From Amyelois transitella (lineage: Eukaryota; Arthropoda; Insecta; Lepidoptera; Pyralidae), in contig NC_083524.1 of assembly GCF_032362555.1 (NCBI RefSeq), positions 7,488,001 to 7,552,000 of the forward strand: a stretch of 64,000 bases of DNA, given 5' to 3'. A program made the position numbers and the translations under genes. Positions within the stretch are counted from its first letter, which is position 1. Each line of letters starts with the position of its first letter. This document shows, in pieces, positions 13,201-26,540 of this stretch. The notes under the pieces were generated by a model. It was not told the origin of the DNA. It saw only the letters and a program-made list of their open reading frames with translations, and ran no database searches.

Positions 13201-16200
13201 ACAAAAAAGGTCCCCAAGATTGTGTCGATAATTATCGACCGATTGCTCTTATACCCATAATAGCTAAAATATTTGAAAAAGCTTTCCTCACACGTCTTAC
13301 TCTATTTCTTGATAAGTTTAAAATAATCAAACCAGAACAGAATGCATTTCAAAGAGGAAAATCCACGACACTTGCCACCTTCCATCTCATAAATAAAATT
13401 CTGGAATCGATGGACAAACGTGTACCAGTCACGACTGTCTTTTTTGATATGAGTAAGGCGTTTGATTTTGTAAAGCACGCGTTATTGCTACATAAATGCG
13501 AAATGTATGGTGTTCGAGGTTTGGCAAATAAGTGGGTCAAGAGTTATTTGTGTAACAGGACACAATATGTCGAAATTACAAAAATGAATGACAGTAATGA
13601 AATAGAACAATATAACTCTACGAAGGAACCAAATTTAGTAGGAGTGCCGCAAGGTAGTATCCTGGGCCCAATGTTATTTTTATTATATATAAATGACTTG
13701 CCAAATATAACAAATTATGACTGCACACTATTTGCTGATGACATTTCTGTAATTATACCATGTAATAACAATCTAACTTATAATGATGAAATTAATAAAA
13801 CAATTGACAAAATAATAAAATGGCTTAATAATAACAATCTACAAATAAATTTAACAAAGACTACTTATATGCAATTTATAAATAAGAATGGTAAAAAACA
13901 TAATTTAAATATTTCCCACAATAATATATTAATCAAAGAATCAAACCAAACTATGTTCTTAGGAATTACATTAGATGACAAGTGTACGTGGGAAGGACAT
14001 GTTGCCAAAATTTGTAAAAAGATTAACTCTTTTTCGTACGCTTTGTGGAAACTTACAAAAGTGAGCAGCAAAGCAGTAGCAATACAAGCATATCATGGTT
14101 ATGTGGGATCCGTTCTTCGATATGGCATTCTTATATGGGGAAATTCCTGTCATATGGAACGTGCTCTTATAGCTCAAAAAGCGTGTATCAGAGCAATATG
14201 CAACGTAGACCCTCTGACATCATGCAAACCTCTATTTAAGGAATTAAAAATATTGACTGTTCCATGCCTATATATATTCGAATTATGTGTATTTGTCAAA
14301 AATAACCCTAACTTATTTAAAAAACGAAATGACACTAGCAAATATAGCTGTAGACATCCTAATAGACTAAATCTACTCATCTCAACCACAAAAGTAAAAA
14401 GCAGAAATAGCTATCAAATGGCTGTCAAAATATACAACGGCCTCAATGAGGATATAAAGTCGCTATCTTTGAATGCCTTTAAAACTAAATTAAAACTGTG
14501 GCTTATCGAAAAATCGTTTTATACTGTTGACGAATATTTCGATAAAAAATAAATTCTGACAAGAACATTTAATATGACATTATTTTAATTTAATTTTCAT
14601 TTCAATTTTAATTTTCATTTAATTTCAATTTTCTGTATTTTTGCATGCCATGACTGGTTAAATGCGCGACATGTATATTCTTTGTAACACCTTTAATTGT
14701 ACCGCATTTATAGCAAATAAAGTATTTGTATTTGTAACATACAAAACAGACAGAAATGGTACAAAGGCGGACTTGTCGCTAATGCAGTCTCTTCAAGTCA
14801 ATCTTTGGGTGGAAGGAAACAGGCGATCGGCGTTGGCGCAGAGCAAGATAAATAAATGTTTTAACATAATACAATGTACACAGAATATATAACCATATAT
14901 TTTACATACAAATACACAATTACAATATATTGTTTACTCTTATACAGGATGCCAAAATTGTTTCTCGTGGCCAACTTGAATTCTCGAATGTTTCTCGCCA
15001 CGACGCTGGCACATACGCTTGTGTGGTGACCAATGCGGTGTCTTCGTCGTCTGCCAGTGTGCTGCTGAGGGTGGAGTGGCCGCCGGGGTTCGTGGACAAT
15101 ACGGGGGGTGGAGTGGAGGCGGTCAAGGGAGGGGATTACTACTTTGACTGCGAGGTTGACTCGAAGCCGGTCGCTAAGGTATGATATTATTTTGAGAAAG
15201 CGGTGGATAATAAAGGAGGAAGGGAGGGGTCAAGATTAGGGGTCGCCTTTTAAGCAGAAGTAAAGGTAGCGAAATACATGTAAGATGCATTGTCAATTGT
15301 TGCTTGTTCCAAATGTGTATGGTTAGGATTTTTTTTCTGAAAAATTGTGCCGTAAACAATATTATTTCCTCAAAAATAAAACTAGTTACTAATAAAAAAA
15401 TAATATTGTTTCAGACAAAATGGCTGTTCAACTCCCGACCGATGCTGTTTCAAGAGCAGCCTCGCCTTAAATTGCTGACGGTACAAATATGGCACACGGG
15501 CGTCTACCAGTGTGTCGTGTCCAATACACACGGCGCTGTTACTAAGCGATTCTCTCTCGATGTTTTGGGTAAGTCTTACGGAATACCGTAAATGAGAAAG
15601 TGTGTTAGTTTGTCTGTAGCATCTTTACGCTTTATTTGTTTGACCAATGTCCGTGAATTCTGCAAACACGTAGTCGGAAGTACAGAGTCGGTCCATGACA
15701 ACTTCATCCCGAAAAAATACTACTCTTGGTGAAATTTGCGTTAAATATAGAATCACACAAAAAACATGCGGTATTTCTATACGAAAAACAACGACAAAAT
15801 AAAGTGGTGTTCTAACTGTGACATTAAAGGGACACTTAGCAAATACTTATGGCCGATGGGGGTTTTGACAATTATTAAGCTATATATAGTATCCTATAAT
15901 ACATACATACATATGGTCACGTCTATATCCCTTGCGGGGTAGACAGAGCCAACAGTCTTGAAAAGACTGAATGGCCACGTTCAGCTATTTGGCTTAATGA
16001 TAGAACCGAGATTCAAATAGCGACAGGTTGCTAGCCCATCGCCTAAAAGAGGAATCCTAAGTTTATAAGCCTATCCCTTAGTCGCCTTTTACGACATCCA
16101 TGGGAAAGAGATGGAGTGGTCCTATTCTTTTTTGTAATAGTGCCGGGAACCACACGGCACACGTATCCTATAATAATGAATAAAAATTTTGAATTTTGGT

Positions 16201-19200
16201 CAAAAAGGCCTCGAGTGGAGACCAAGTACCGAAAGGAGGGCCACGAGATGCACCGATGATCTGATGAAGTCGCAGGGAAACGTTGGATGCAGGTCACTTC
16301 CAACAGAGCGAGGTGTTAGTCATTTCGGGGCTATGTTCAGCAGTCAAGTCCTGCGTCCTTAAAAAAAAATAATAATAATATATTTATTTCAAAAAAAAAG
16401 GACAAATATTTCAAAAGAACAATGTTTAAATTTTTCGTAGCGTGCGGCGTAGACAGATAAAAGTTAATTTTCAGCATAAGTAGTATTACAGGATTTCGAA
16501 TAAAGAAAATAAAAAAAAAAAAACATTGTTTAACATCAATGACTTCCTCACTAGGCAAGCCTGTGTCGAGGAAATCAAAATTAACAATAATTAAGAGAGA
16601 CAAACAGTAAAGTCCTGGAATAATGATGATGATCTCAAAAACTCCCTGTTCAAGAACGCCTAGGTAATTCCACAAATGAATGTTTCTGTTACAGAGCCAC
16701 CGTTCATATCGGAGTTTGACTTATTGGATGTACGACTGAAAGAAGGTGTTAACGCGACTCTGCAGTGCGACGCTCGAGGCACGCCGATACCCAGTGTTGA
16801 ATGGAGTTTCAAGTATGTACTATTGATATATATACATACATATAATCACGTCTATTTTCCTTGCGGGGTAGACAGAGCCAACAGTCTTGTAAAGACTGAT
16901 AGGCCACGTTCAGCTATTTGGCTTTAAGATAGAATTGAGATTCAAATAGTGACAGGTTGCTAGCCCATCGCCTAAAAAAGAATCTCAAGTATGTAAGCCC
17001 ATCCCTTAGTCGCCTTTTACGACATCCATGGGAAAGAGATGGAGTGGTCTCATTCTTTTTTGTATTGGTGCCGGGAACCACACGGCACCAATATTGATAT
17101 ATTTATAGATAAATAAATAATTATGTATATACGGGACAAATAACACATATTGAGTTAGCCTCGAAGTAAGTTTGAAACTTGTGTTACGAGATACTAACCC
17201 AACGATACTATATTTTAGAATAAATAATTATGTAGATAAACATCCAAGACCCAGGCCAATTAGAGAAAGTTCGTTTCTCATCATGCCCTGGCCGGGATTC
17301 GAACCCGGGACCTCCGGTGCCACAGACAAGTACACTACCACAGAGGCCGTACATGTTTATAAATATTCATGCAATAAAACCACAGAAAAGCTTGGACACG
17401 AAAGCCATGTTTTATAAAGATGCGCGCGCATGGGACGCCGCACCACAGATTAAAAAAGAACATAACAAAAAAGAGTTTGTATAACAGGTCAAACTTCTTT
17501 GAACATATATATCAACTATTCTACTTAATGTGACTAGTCGTTCGTCGCGAACTTAGACCTCAAGAACACTATTATTTTTTACAAAATTGATAACTAAATA
17601 TATCTTAAAAACAAGTGAACTGATTTTGTTGTTAATTTCGCCCCAAATTGATTGATCACCCAATATTTGCTGTCTTCCAGGCGCTTGAGAATAGGAGACT
17701 CTAGTACCTTTTCATTTAAATGTAGAGAGAGGCGACTTAGTACGTTAACCTGGTGCGATAATCATGATTCAAACTATATTATCTTACAAGCGTACGAGGT
17801 CGGATTTACAGAAGCACGTCGAACCTCTGAGTTGTGTTGTACTTACCCCACGCATTATTCACCCGCATCAGGCCCTCTGAATAGGAACCGCATAAATTTC
17901 CAAATGTTACCTGTTGCGAAGTGCCTTTGATACAAACTAAGCAAGCTCTCTAGGGCTATGAATGGTCAGAAGGGTTCTTTCTCCACCCAGGGTTAGGCTA
18001 TCGTGGTCACAGACAAACTTTAGACTCGGAAAAACGAGAAAATGATAATTGAATATTTCTGCTATTAAATATTCATGTGTAATTGTCTATTACTGAATAA
18101 CTTCCATTGAAGAAATCCCATTGGGTATAAGTCCGCCATTGTACATATTCTTCTAAATAACTTTTTTGTAATTTGTTATATTTATTTCTATGTGCAATAA
18201 AGAGTTAACAAACAAACAAACAAACTTCGCCTCGAACATAGACCTCGCACTTTTTTTATTTTACAAATACAAAAGTTCAAGTTCAAAAGTTATAGCGTTT
18301 CAAATATACATACATACATACCTATATCAAAGTCAAAAAAAAATTTAATCTCTTTCATTTCACTCCTAACAGTAACACAAACTGGCACGTTATCAATTCG
18401 ACATTATCAACCACCATCATAACTGCCTCTTCGTCGGGTTTGTACCGCTGTGACGCGACGAACAAAGCAGGGCGCGCACACCTAGTGTACCGAGTGAGTG
18501 TGGTGTCACCAGCGAAGGTTCTAGAGCTGGTGACGTATGAGAACGGAGTGGGGACCACTGTTGGAGACAAGGTGGAGGCTGTGGTAAGTACATACATACA
18601 TATTGTCACGTCTATATCCCTTGCGGGGTAGACGGAGCCAACAGTCTTGAAAATACTGAATGGCCACGTTCAGCTGTTCGGCTTAATGATAGAATTGAGA
18701 TTCAAATAGTGACAGGTTGCTAACCCATCGCCTAAAAAAGAGTACCAAGTTTGTAAGCCTATCCCTTAGTCGTTTTTTACGACATCCATGAGAAAGAGAT
18801 GGAGTGGTCCTATTCTCTTTTGTATTGGTGCCGGGAACCACACGGCACACGGCTGTGGTAAGTTTATGCTTTATATACTAAACTAGCTTGTACCGGCAGC
18901 TTCGGTTGTGCGAATTTTGTGCCGTCTACGCGTGAGATTTTAGATGATTTATTAGTGTAACCTACACCTATTTATTTATAACTCAGTAGATAAAGTAGAT
19001 GTGGATGAAGCGAAGGAAATATGCAGAGATCGTGGCAAGTGGAAAGAGGTAGTCTCTGCCTACCCCTCCGGGAAAGAGGCGTGATTTTATGTATGTATGT
19101 ATGTAGATAAAGAAATACCTATACGCGCGAATTTAGCAGCACCTACAAAAGAATACAAGTTTTTGGCAAATCTTACTTTGATATAACTTATTTTGATCGG

Positions 19201-22200
19201 ATCGGATGAGAAATACCCTATGTCCTTAAAGCCATTAAGAGAAATACCTACATAATCAATCTTTACATGTCCTTTGCAGATTAGACAAGTTTTATGTAGT
19301 TCACAGTATTTTTCTTGATTTCAGCTAGGCAGCCGCCTCCGAATATCCTGTTCAGCATCAGGCTTACCACCTCCTAGAATCCAGTGGATAAGGAACGGGA
19401 ACACATTGATGTCTCGCGAGGAAGACCTCAGCTTGGAGTTGGTGATGGAGAATTTGCAGACAAATCAAGCAGGGAGCTACAGTTGTGTGGTCAGCAATGA
19501 TGGGGGGATCCACGAGAGGAGGGTTAAGTTGGAGATTCTAGGTGAGATTTTGTTAATTCTTCTTTTCCTCGGTCAGGTTTCTTTTGAGTCGTGGTTGTAT
19601 TTAATACCTATACGCTGTCTCACGAATTACGGTAAGCGCTGCACTTATTTTATGTATATTGTTTATTTATTGAAATTTTTATGTATCTTTATTATTATAA
19701 TATTATTTTCATGTTTTGCGTATGTATCAATATATTTATTAAGTTTGAAGCTCCCTAAAACTCTCTGTCAGACCCAATGGTTCACTGTTAGATAATGCTT
19801 CTAGCATTATGTCTGCCAATTGTGCTATAGGTACATTTTAATTTGTATTATAAAGAATAAATAAATCGACTTTATTGTCCTTGCGTAACTTTTTTTTACA
19901 GTTAATTATTGCCATATCTTACATTCTTACTTCCATCTCTCTCATAGAAGGATCATGGGTTCTCTCTATTATTATCAACACTCAGGCATTTCTCTCTTTC
20001 TCGTGTTTTCTCTCTGTTTCTCACATACATACACATGCATCGTCAATTTTATAAAATTAATTTACGTCTTGTAGTAGTTCTTCCTCCTGGCTTCTAGTCC
20101 CGGTCGCATCCTCGCCACTCTCAAGAGTAGCCCGGGGTTTGCCTTTTACCACGGATCCTGAATTGGGTGAATCAGGTTTTTACACGAAGCGGTTCCCATG
20201 CCACCTCCGCAAACTTAACATCGTCAAAGCCTTCCCACAAGTAAAAAAGGTGAATATAGATAAATATCAACAAAGAGATTTACGCAAACAGCAAACTGCT
20301 TTAATATTCACCCGTCCTTTCATGGATCTAATGGAATAGTTTTCTTTTGAAATAAGTAGCACCTTTGTACTAAAAATAAAAAGAGTACAACTTTTCTGTT
20401 TTTTTTTCCATTACAGAGCCACCGAAAATATTCCAGACATTATTTGAGAACTCAAACTATACTGATAATGTCGTGAACTTAGAAGTGATGTCAGGTCAAG
20501 CGTTTTACCTGCACTGCCATCCTTATGGTAATCCCCTACCAGAGGTAATGCATTTTTTCTCAATAAAGCATATATTATTTATACATCGAAGACGTTCTGG
20601 CAAAAGGTCAGGTCGAGAAAATGAAACCGTCGTGCTTGCATGAAGATGAATGTGGATAAAACGATAGAAGTACTCTAGTACTCTTCTAAAAGTCGTCTGC
20701 TCTTACTCTGCCTCTTATTATAGCGCGTTCTTGAACATTTTTGTCGGAGGTTGTATATGTGCTCCAATCTGTGAAATCTTTTCTTGCGCGATTTGGACTT
20801 TTTGCTGATTTTGACTGATAGCGTCGCGTGATTTTGTTTTTGTGACTTGTGGCGTAGAGATTTCGCCACAATTTTATTAACTATTATTCATATATGAACC
20901 CGGTTTTTTATTTAAGGTATACTGGTTCAAAAACGACTTGCCTCTACGATTGTTCGACGACTCTATGGTGTCCACGGACTATGGTGAGGTTATAGTGTCG
21001 AAGAATGCTGTCTATGATCAGACAGGGAATTACACCTGCGTGGCGAGAAATAAAGTGGGAAACAATAGTGTCAGTTATCTGGTCGATGTTTTGGGTGAGT
21101 TTACAAAAATGAAGCGAATGAATAAAATAAATGAGTAGAGTAACAAGATAATGGTGATTAATATCCACACAATTACTAAAGAAAAAAGATTTGTATTTTT
21201 ACAACGAATAAACTCAAAAATTACTGGACTGAGTTTCAACAAATTTGGCACATACATAATAGACCTATTCTGGCAGCCAAGCGCAATAGCGGCATCAGCT
21301 AAGAGCGGGTGCTAACGTCGAAATAACTACGGTGAGCTCAGGAGATAGCTGCACTACCTCGTCTCGATTGGTGTATGTAAAATGGTTCAGGTATCCCGTG
21401 AGCCGTGTGTACCAGCTAACTCTCCGTTATTTGGTCTACGAAAGTACAGAGGACTTGAAAGTTGCATTCGACATTGGCATAAGTTAGACCACGATGAGAT
21501 GAAAATTGAGAGCCCTAATACTGACGCATTTATGTTATAAAAAACTTTCATTTATTCAGAGAACAGATGAAAAGTAATTGTCAGGAGTTAATAAATATAA
21601 GTGATTGTTAGCAAAATAATATATTTTTTTAATTTAAATTAAGTTATTTGTTTCAGTTCCCCCGCCAACGCCTAAAGAAACCACAAAAGCCGTCCCTGTC
21701 AAAGTTGGCAAGCCCCTTCAACTGAACTGCCCAGTGGAAGGCAGTCCCCTGCCATACGTAATGTGGGTTAAACATCCGTACACCGAACTTGGGAACACTT
21801 CGCGAGTTCTTCTATTCAACAACTACACTTTGGTAAGTTGTTTTGTATTATTTAAATCATAATGGAATTTTGTGAAACTCAAAATAAATCTTTAAAACTA
21901 TTGCCGGTAAAGTCGGCAGTGGAAGGCAGTCCCCTGCCATAAGTGATGTGGGTTAAAGATACAATGAACATGGGATCACTTTGAAACTGTTGCCGTTAAA
22001 TAAGTACACATTTGAAATAATATATTTGCGGAACTAGAATAAACAAAAGCCGTTGATGTTAGAGTTTGAATGCCTCTGCTACTATACTGCCCAATGGAAG
22101 ACAGTCCCCTGCTATACGTAAAGTGGGTTAAACATCAATACACCGAACATGGGAACACTTCGAGAGTTGTTCTATTCAACAATACTAATATAATACACAT

Positions 22201-25045
22201 TGGTTTGTTGTTTTTTACCAAATATTCAAAATTTCGAAAGAATTTTGTGACACTTGAAGAAAATCAAAAAACTATCGCTGATAGAGTTGGAACGCCTCTG
22301 CAACTGAACTGTCCAGTAAAAGACAGTTCCCTGCCTTTCGAGATGTGGGTTAAACATCCGTACACCCAACTCGGAACACATCTAGAGTTCTTCTATTCAC
22401 CAACTGCACATTGGCCAGTTTAAAAAGGTACAGTCAACCGCAGATCAAGTTACCGTTGGCACGGTAATTGCATTACGCCGTTTGGATCTATACCAAAACA
22501 GACTAGAATTTAAAAAAAAAATAGTTTTATATTTTCTTGATACTCTTTTTATACTTTATTATTTTGGTTCTGAAACCACAATTCGCTGAAAATACGTTAC
22601 GTAATGGAAGACAATTCAACATTTTACATTTCTTTTTCAGTTCATAAACAAGACTGAAGTGTCAGACAGCGGCACTTACTCCTGCATCCTCACAAATAAA
22701 GTTGGTACCACTGAAATTATCTTCGAGGTGACAGTGGAGAAGGCGCCCAAAATCGGACACATGGACAAACAGACAGACAAACAGCCTGAGACACACGTGG
22801 TGGCACTGAGGAGGAGTCTCGTGTTGAAGTGCGAAGTGGATGGGCATCCTTTGCCTAAGATCACGTGGTTGAAGGTGAAAAAAAAAATTTGTTTGCGCCC
22901 GGCCTAACCTTACCTTACCGTAACCTTTGCAGGGGAACGTAACTCGTATTAGATCATAGTTACACATTCAGTTGCCTGAATGTGGAGGTTGCCTCACGAT
23001 GTTTTTCCCTCACCGTAAGAGTATCGGGTTAGTACTCAAACTAATGTACCTAAATCGGAAAATAATCATTTATTCATGGCCGCGAGAACAGATAGAATAT
23101 ATAGAATAGAATTTGAACCTGTGCGACACGCATTAGCCGGGCATCATAACCGTTCGACCACCAACGCTCTTCTATATTGTTTTATAAGTTTTCTTAGTAA
23201 TTAATATTTATAATTTCAGAATCGTGGCAAGTGGAAAGAGGTAGTCTCTGCCTACCCCTCCGGGAAAGAGGCGTGATTTTATGTATGTATGTATAATTTC
23301 AGGACACGCAACAACTAAGCAACAGTCTATCCAATGTCCAACGCGTCTTGGGAAACAGTTTGCTAGCAATTTGGAGTGCGAGTGTGCGCGACGCGGGGCA
23401 GTATATATGTGTGGCGGAGAATACTGCGGGCACTGCGCACAGGAGATATAATGTGGTTATACAAGGTAGGGACACTTTTCTAGGTGTAACAGTGCGGACA
23501 GAGCCTTTAAGTACGTGCTATGATACAGTTTCATGAGAAATAGTTCATAGTTTGCTAGTAATATGGAGTGCGAGCGTACGCGACGCGGGGCAGTATATAT
23601 GTGTGGCGGAGAATACTGCGGGCACTGCGCACAGGAGATATAATGTGGTTATACAAGGTGGGGGCACTTCTCTAGGTGTTACAGGGCGGACAGAGCCTTT
23701 AAGTTCTTGCAAAGATACAGTTTCATAAGAAATAGTTTACGCGACGCGGGGCAGTATATATGTGTGGCGGAGAATACTGCGGGCACTGCGCACAGGAGAT
23801 ATAATGTGGTTATACAAGGTGGGACACTTCTCTAGGTGTTACAGGGCGGACAGAGCCTTTAAGTTCTTGCAAAGATACAGTTTCATGAGAAATAGTTCAT
23901 AGTTTGCTAGCAATATGGAGTGCGAGTGTACGCGACGCGGGGCAGTATAGGTATATGTATAGCGGAGAATACTGCGGGCACTGCGCACAGGAGATATAAT
24001 GTGGTTATACAAGGTGGGGGCACTTCTCTAGGTGTTACAGGGCGGACAGAGCCTTAAAGTACTAGTAAAGATACAGTTTCATAAGAAATAGTTTACAGTT
24101 TGCTAGTAATTTGGAGTGCGAGTGTACGCGACTCGTATATGTGTGGCGGAGAATACTGCGGGCACTGCGCACAGGAGATATAATGTGGTCATACAAGGTG
24201 GGGGCACTTCTCCATGTCTTACAGGGGTGGACAGAACCTTATAAAGCTGGTTAGGAAACAGATTGCAAACAGTAGACAGGCGATAAAAGTGTGGACACTA
24301 CTTTACATTTTATTTTGGGAAATTAGAGCCTTAAAACGTTTGTGAGTGCAAACGAGAGAAAGAGAGTAAAATTTAATTCCTATTTTAATTCCCACAAAAC
24401 GCACTTAGCAGTCCACCGGATATTTCAATGTACGACCTGCAAAAATCTAGAATTCCCGTTTCATTTCTATGTTCCCTGATACCTGCTATTTAGGGATTCA
24501 AAGGCATTATTTCTCTTGCGTGCCCTACCTAAAAATTTAATACATTTTATAATCTATAGTTAAGCACACAAATTCCAAATTTTAACAAAAGAGAAAAATA
24601 CAATTTTAATTTATTTTTCCAGTCCCGGGCAAATGGAGCAAGTGGTCTCAGTGGGACTACTGCAACGCGACGTGCGGGCTGGGGCACCAACACCGCTCCA
24701 GGGTCTGCCGGTTTGTGGACGACGACGACAATCCCATTGGCAAGTCGCATTTATTTTATTAACTTACATACATATGCCAGCGCCAACAGCATTTATTTTA
24801 TTAACTTACATACATATGCAGAGCCAACAGTCTTTTCAAGACTGAATGGCCACGTTCAGCTATTTGTCTTAATGATACATACATATGGTCATGGTCATAT
24901 CCCTTGTGGGGTAGAGCAAATGGTCTCAGTGGGACTATTGCAACGCGACGTGCGGGCTGGGGCACCAACACCGCTCCAGGGTCTGTCAGTTTGTGGACGA
25001 CGACGACAATCCCATTGGCAAGTCGCATTTATTTTATATATATAC

Positions 25046-25082
<37 letters not shown>

Positions 25083-25327
25083 GGTAGACAGAGCCACCAG
25101 TTTTGAAAAGACTGAATGGCCACGTTCAGCTATTTGGCGTAATGATACATAAATACATACATACATATGGTCACGGTCATATCCCTTGTGGGGTAGAGCA
25201 AGTGGTCTCAGTGGGATTACTGCAACGCGACGTGCGGGCTGGGGCACCAACACCGCTCCAGGGTCTGTCAGTTTGTGGACGACGACGACAATCCTATTGG
25301 CAAGTCGCATTTATTTTATATATATAC

Positions 25328-25378
<51 letters not shown>

Positions 25379-25623
25379 GGTAGACAGAGCCACCAGTTTT
25401 GAAAAGACTGAATGGCCACGTTCAGCTATTTGGCGTAATGATACATAAATACATACATACATATGGTCACGGTCATATCCCTTGTGGGGTAGAGCAAGTG
25501 GTCTCAGTGGGATTACTGCAACGCGACGTGCGGGCTGGGGCACCAACACCGCTCCAGGGTCTGTCAGTTTGTGGACGACGACGACAATCCCATTGGCAAG
25601 TCGCATTTATTTTATATATATAC

Positions 25624-25670
<47 letters not shown>

Positions 25671-25915
25671 GGTAGACAGAGCCACCAGTTTTGAAAAGAC
25701 TGAATGGCCACGTTCAGCTATTTGGCGTAATGATACATAAATACATACATACATATGGTCACGGTCATATCCCTTGTGGGGTAGAGCAAGTGGTCTCAGT
25801 GGGATTACTGCAACGCGACGTGCGGGCTGGGGCACCAACACCGCTCCAGGGTCTGTCAGTTTGTGGACGACGACGACAATCCCATTGGCAAGTCGCATTT
25901 ATTTTATATATATAC

Positions 25916-25948
<33 letters not shown>

Positions 25949-26193
25949 GGTAGACAGAGCCACCAGTTTTGAAAAGACTGAATGGCCACGTTCAGCTATT
26001 TGGCGTAATGATACATAAATACATACATACATATGGTCACGGTCATATCCCTTGTGGGGTAGAGCAAGTGGTCTCAGTGGGATTACTGCAACGCGACGTG
26101 CGGGCTGGGGCACCAACACCGCTCCAGGGTCTGTCAGTTTGTGGACGACGACGACAATCCCATTGGCAAGTCGCATTTATTTTATATATATAC

Positions 26194-26226
<33 letters not shown>

Positions 26227-26471
26227 GGTAGACAGAGCCACCAGTTTTGAAAAGACTGAATGGCCACGTTCAGCTATTTGGCGTAATGATACATAAATAC
26301 ATACATACATATGGTCACGGTCATATCCCTTGTGGGGTAGAGCAAGTGGTCTCAGTGGGATTACTGCAACGCGACGTGCGGGCTGGGGCACCAACACCGC
26401 TCCAGGGTCTGTCAGTTTGTGGACGACGACGACAATCCCATTGGCAAGTCGCATTTATTTTATATATATAC

Positions 26472-26540
<69 letters not shown>

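Noticed and set aside
14739-14892. Candidate extra Ig-10 exon after the LINE
   Set aside because: The sequence matches the right half of a dispersed repeat seen elsewhere (for example near 44213), and no Ig motif is present.
22070-22423. 117-codon open frame with Ig-like pieces
   Set aside because: It spans two decayed copies of the Ig-15 exon and intron between them; there is no intact donor or acceptor, so I did not call it an exon.
24547-26454. Many overlapping open frames in the TSP1 array
   Set aside because: They arise from exon-end copies, SINE pieces and (TA)n translated as IYIYIY; no start or splice support.
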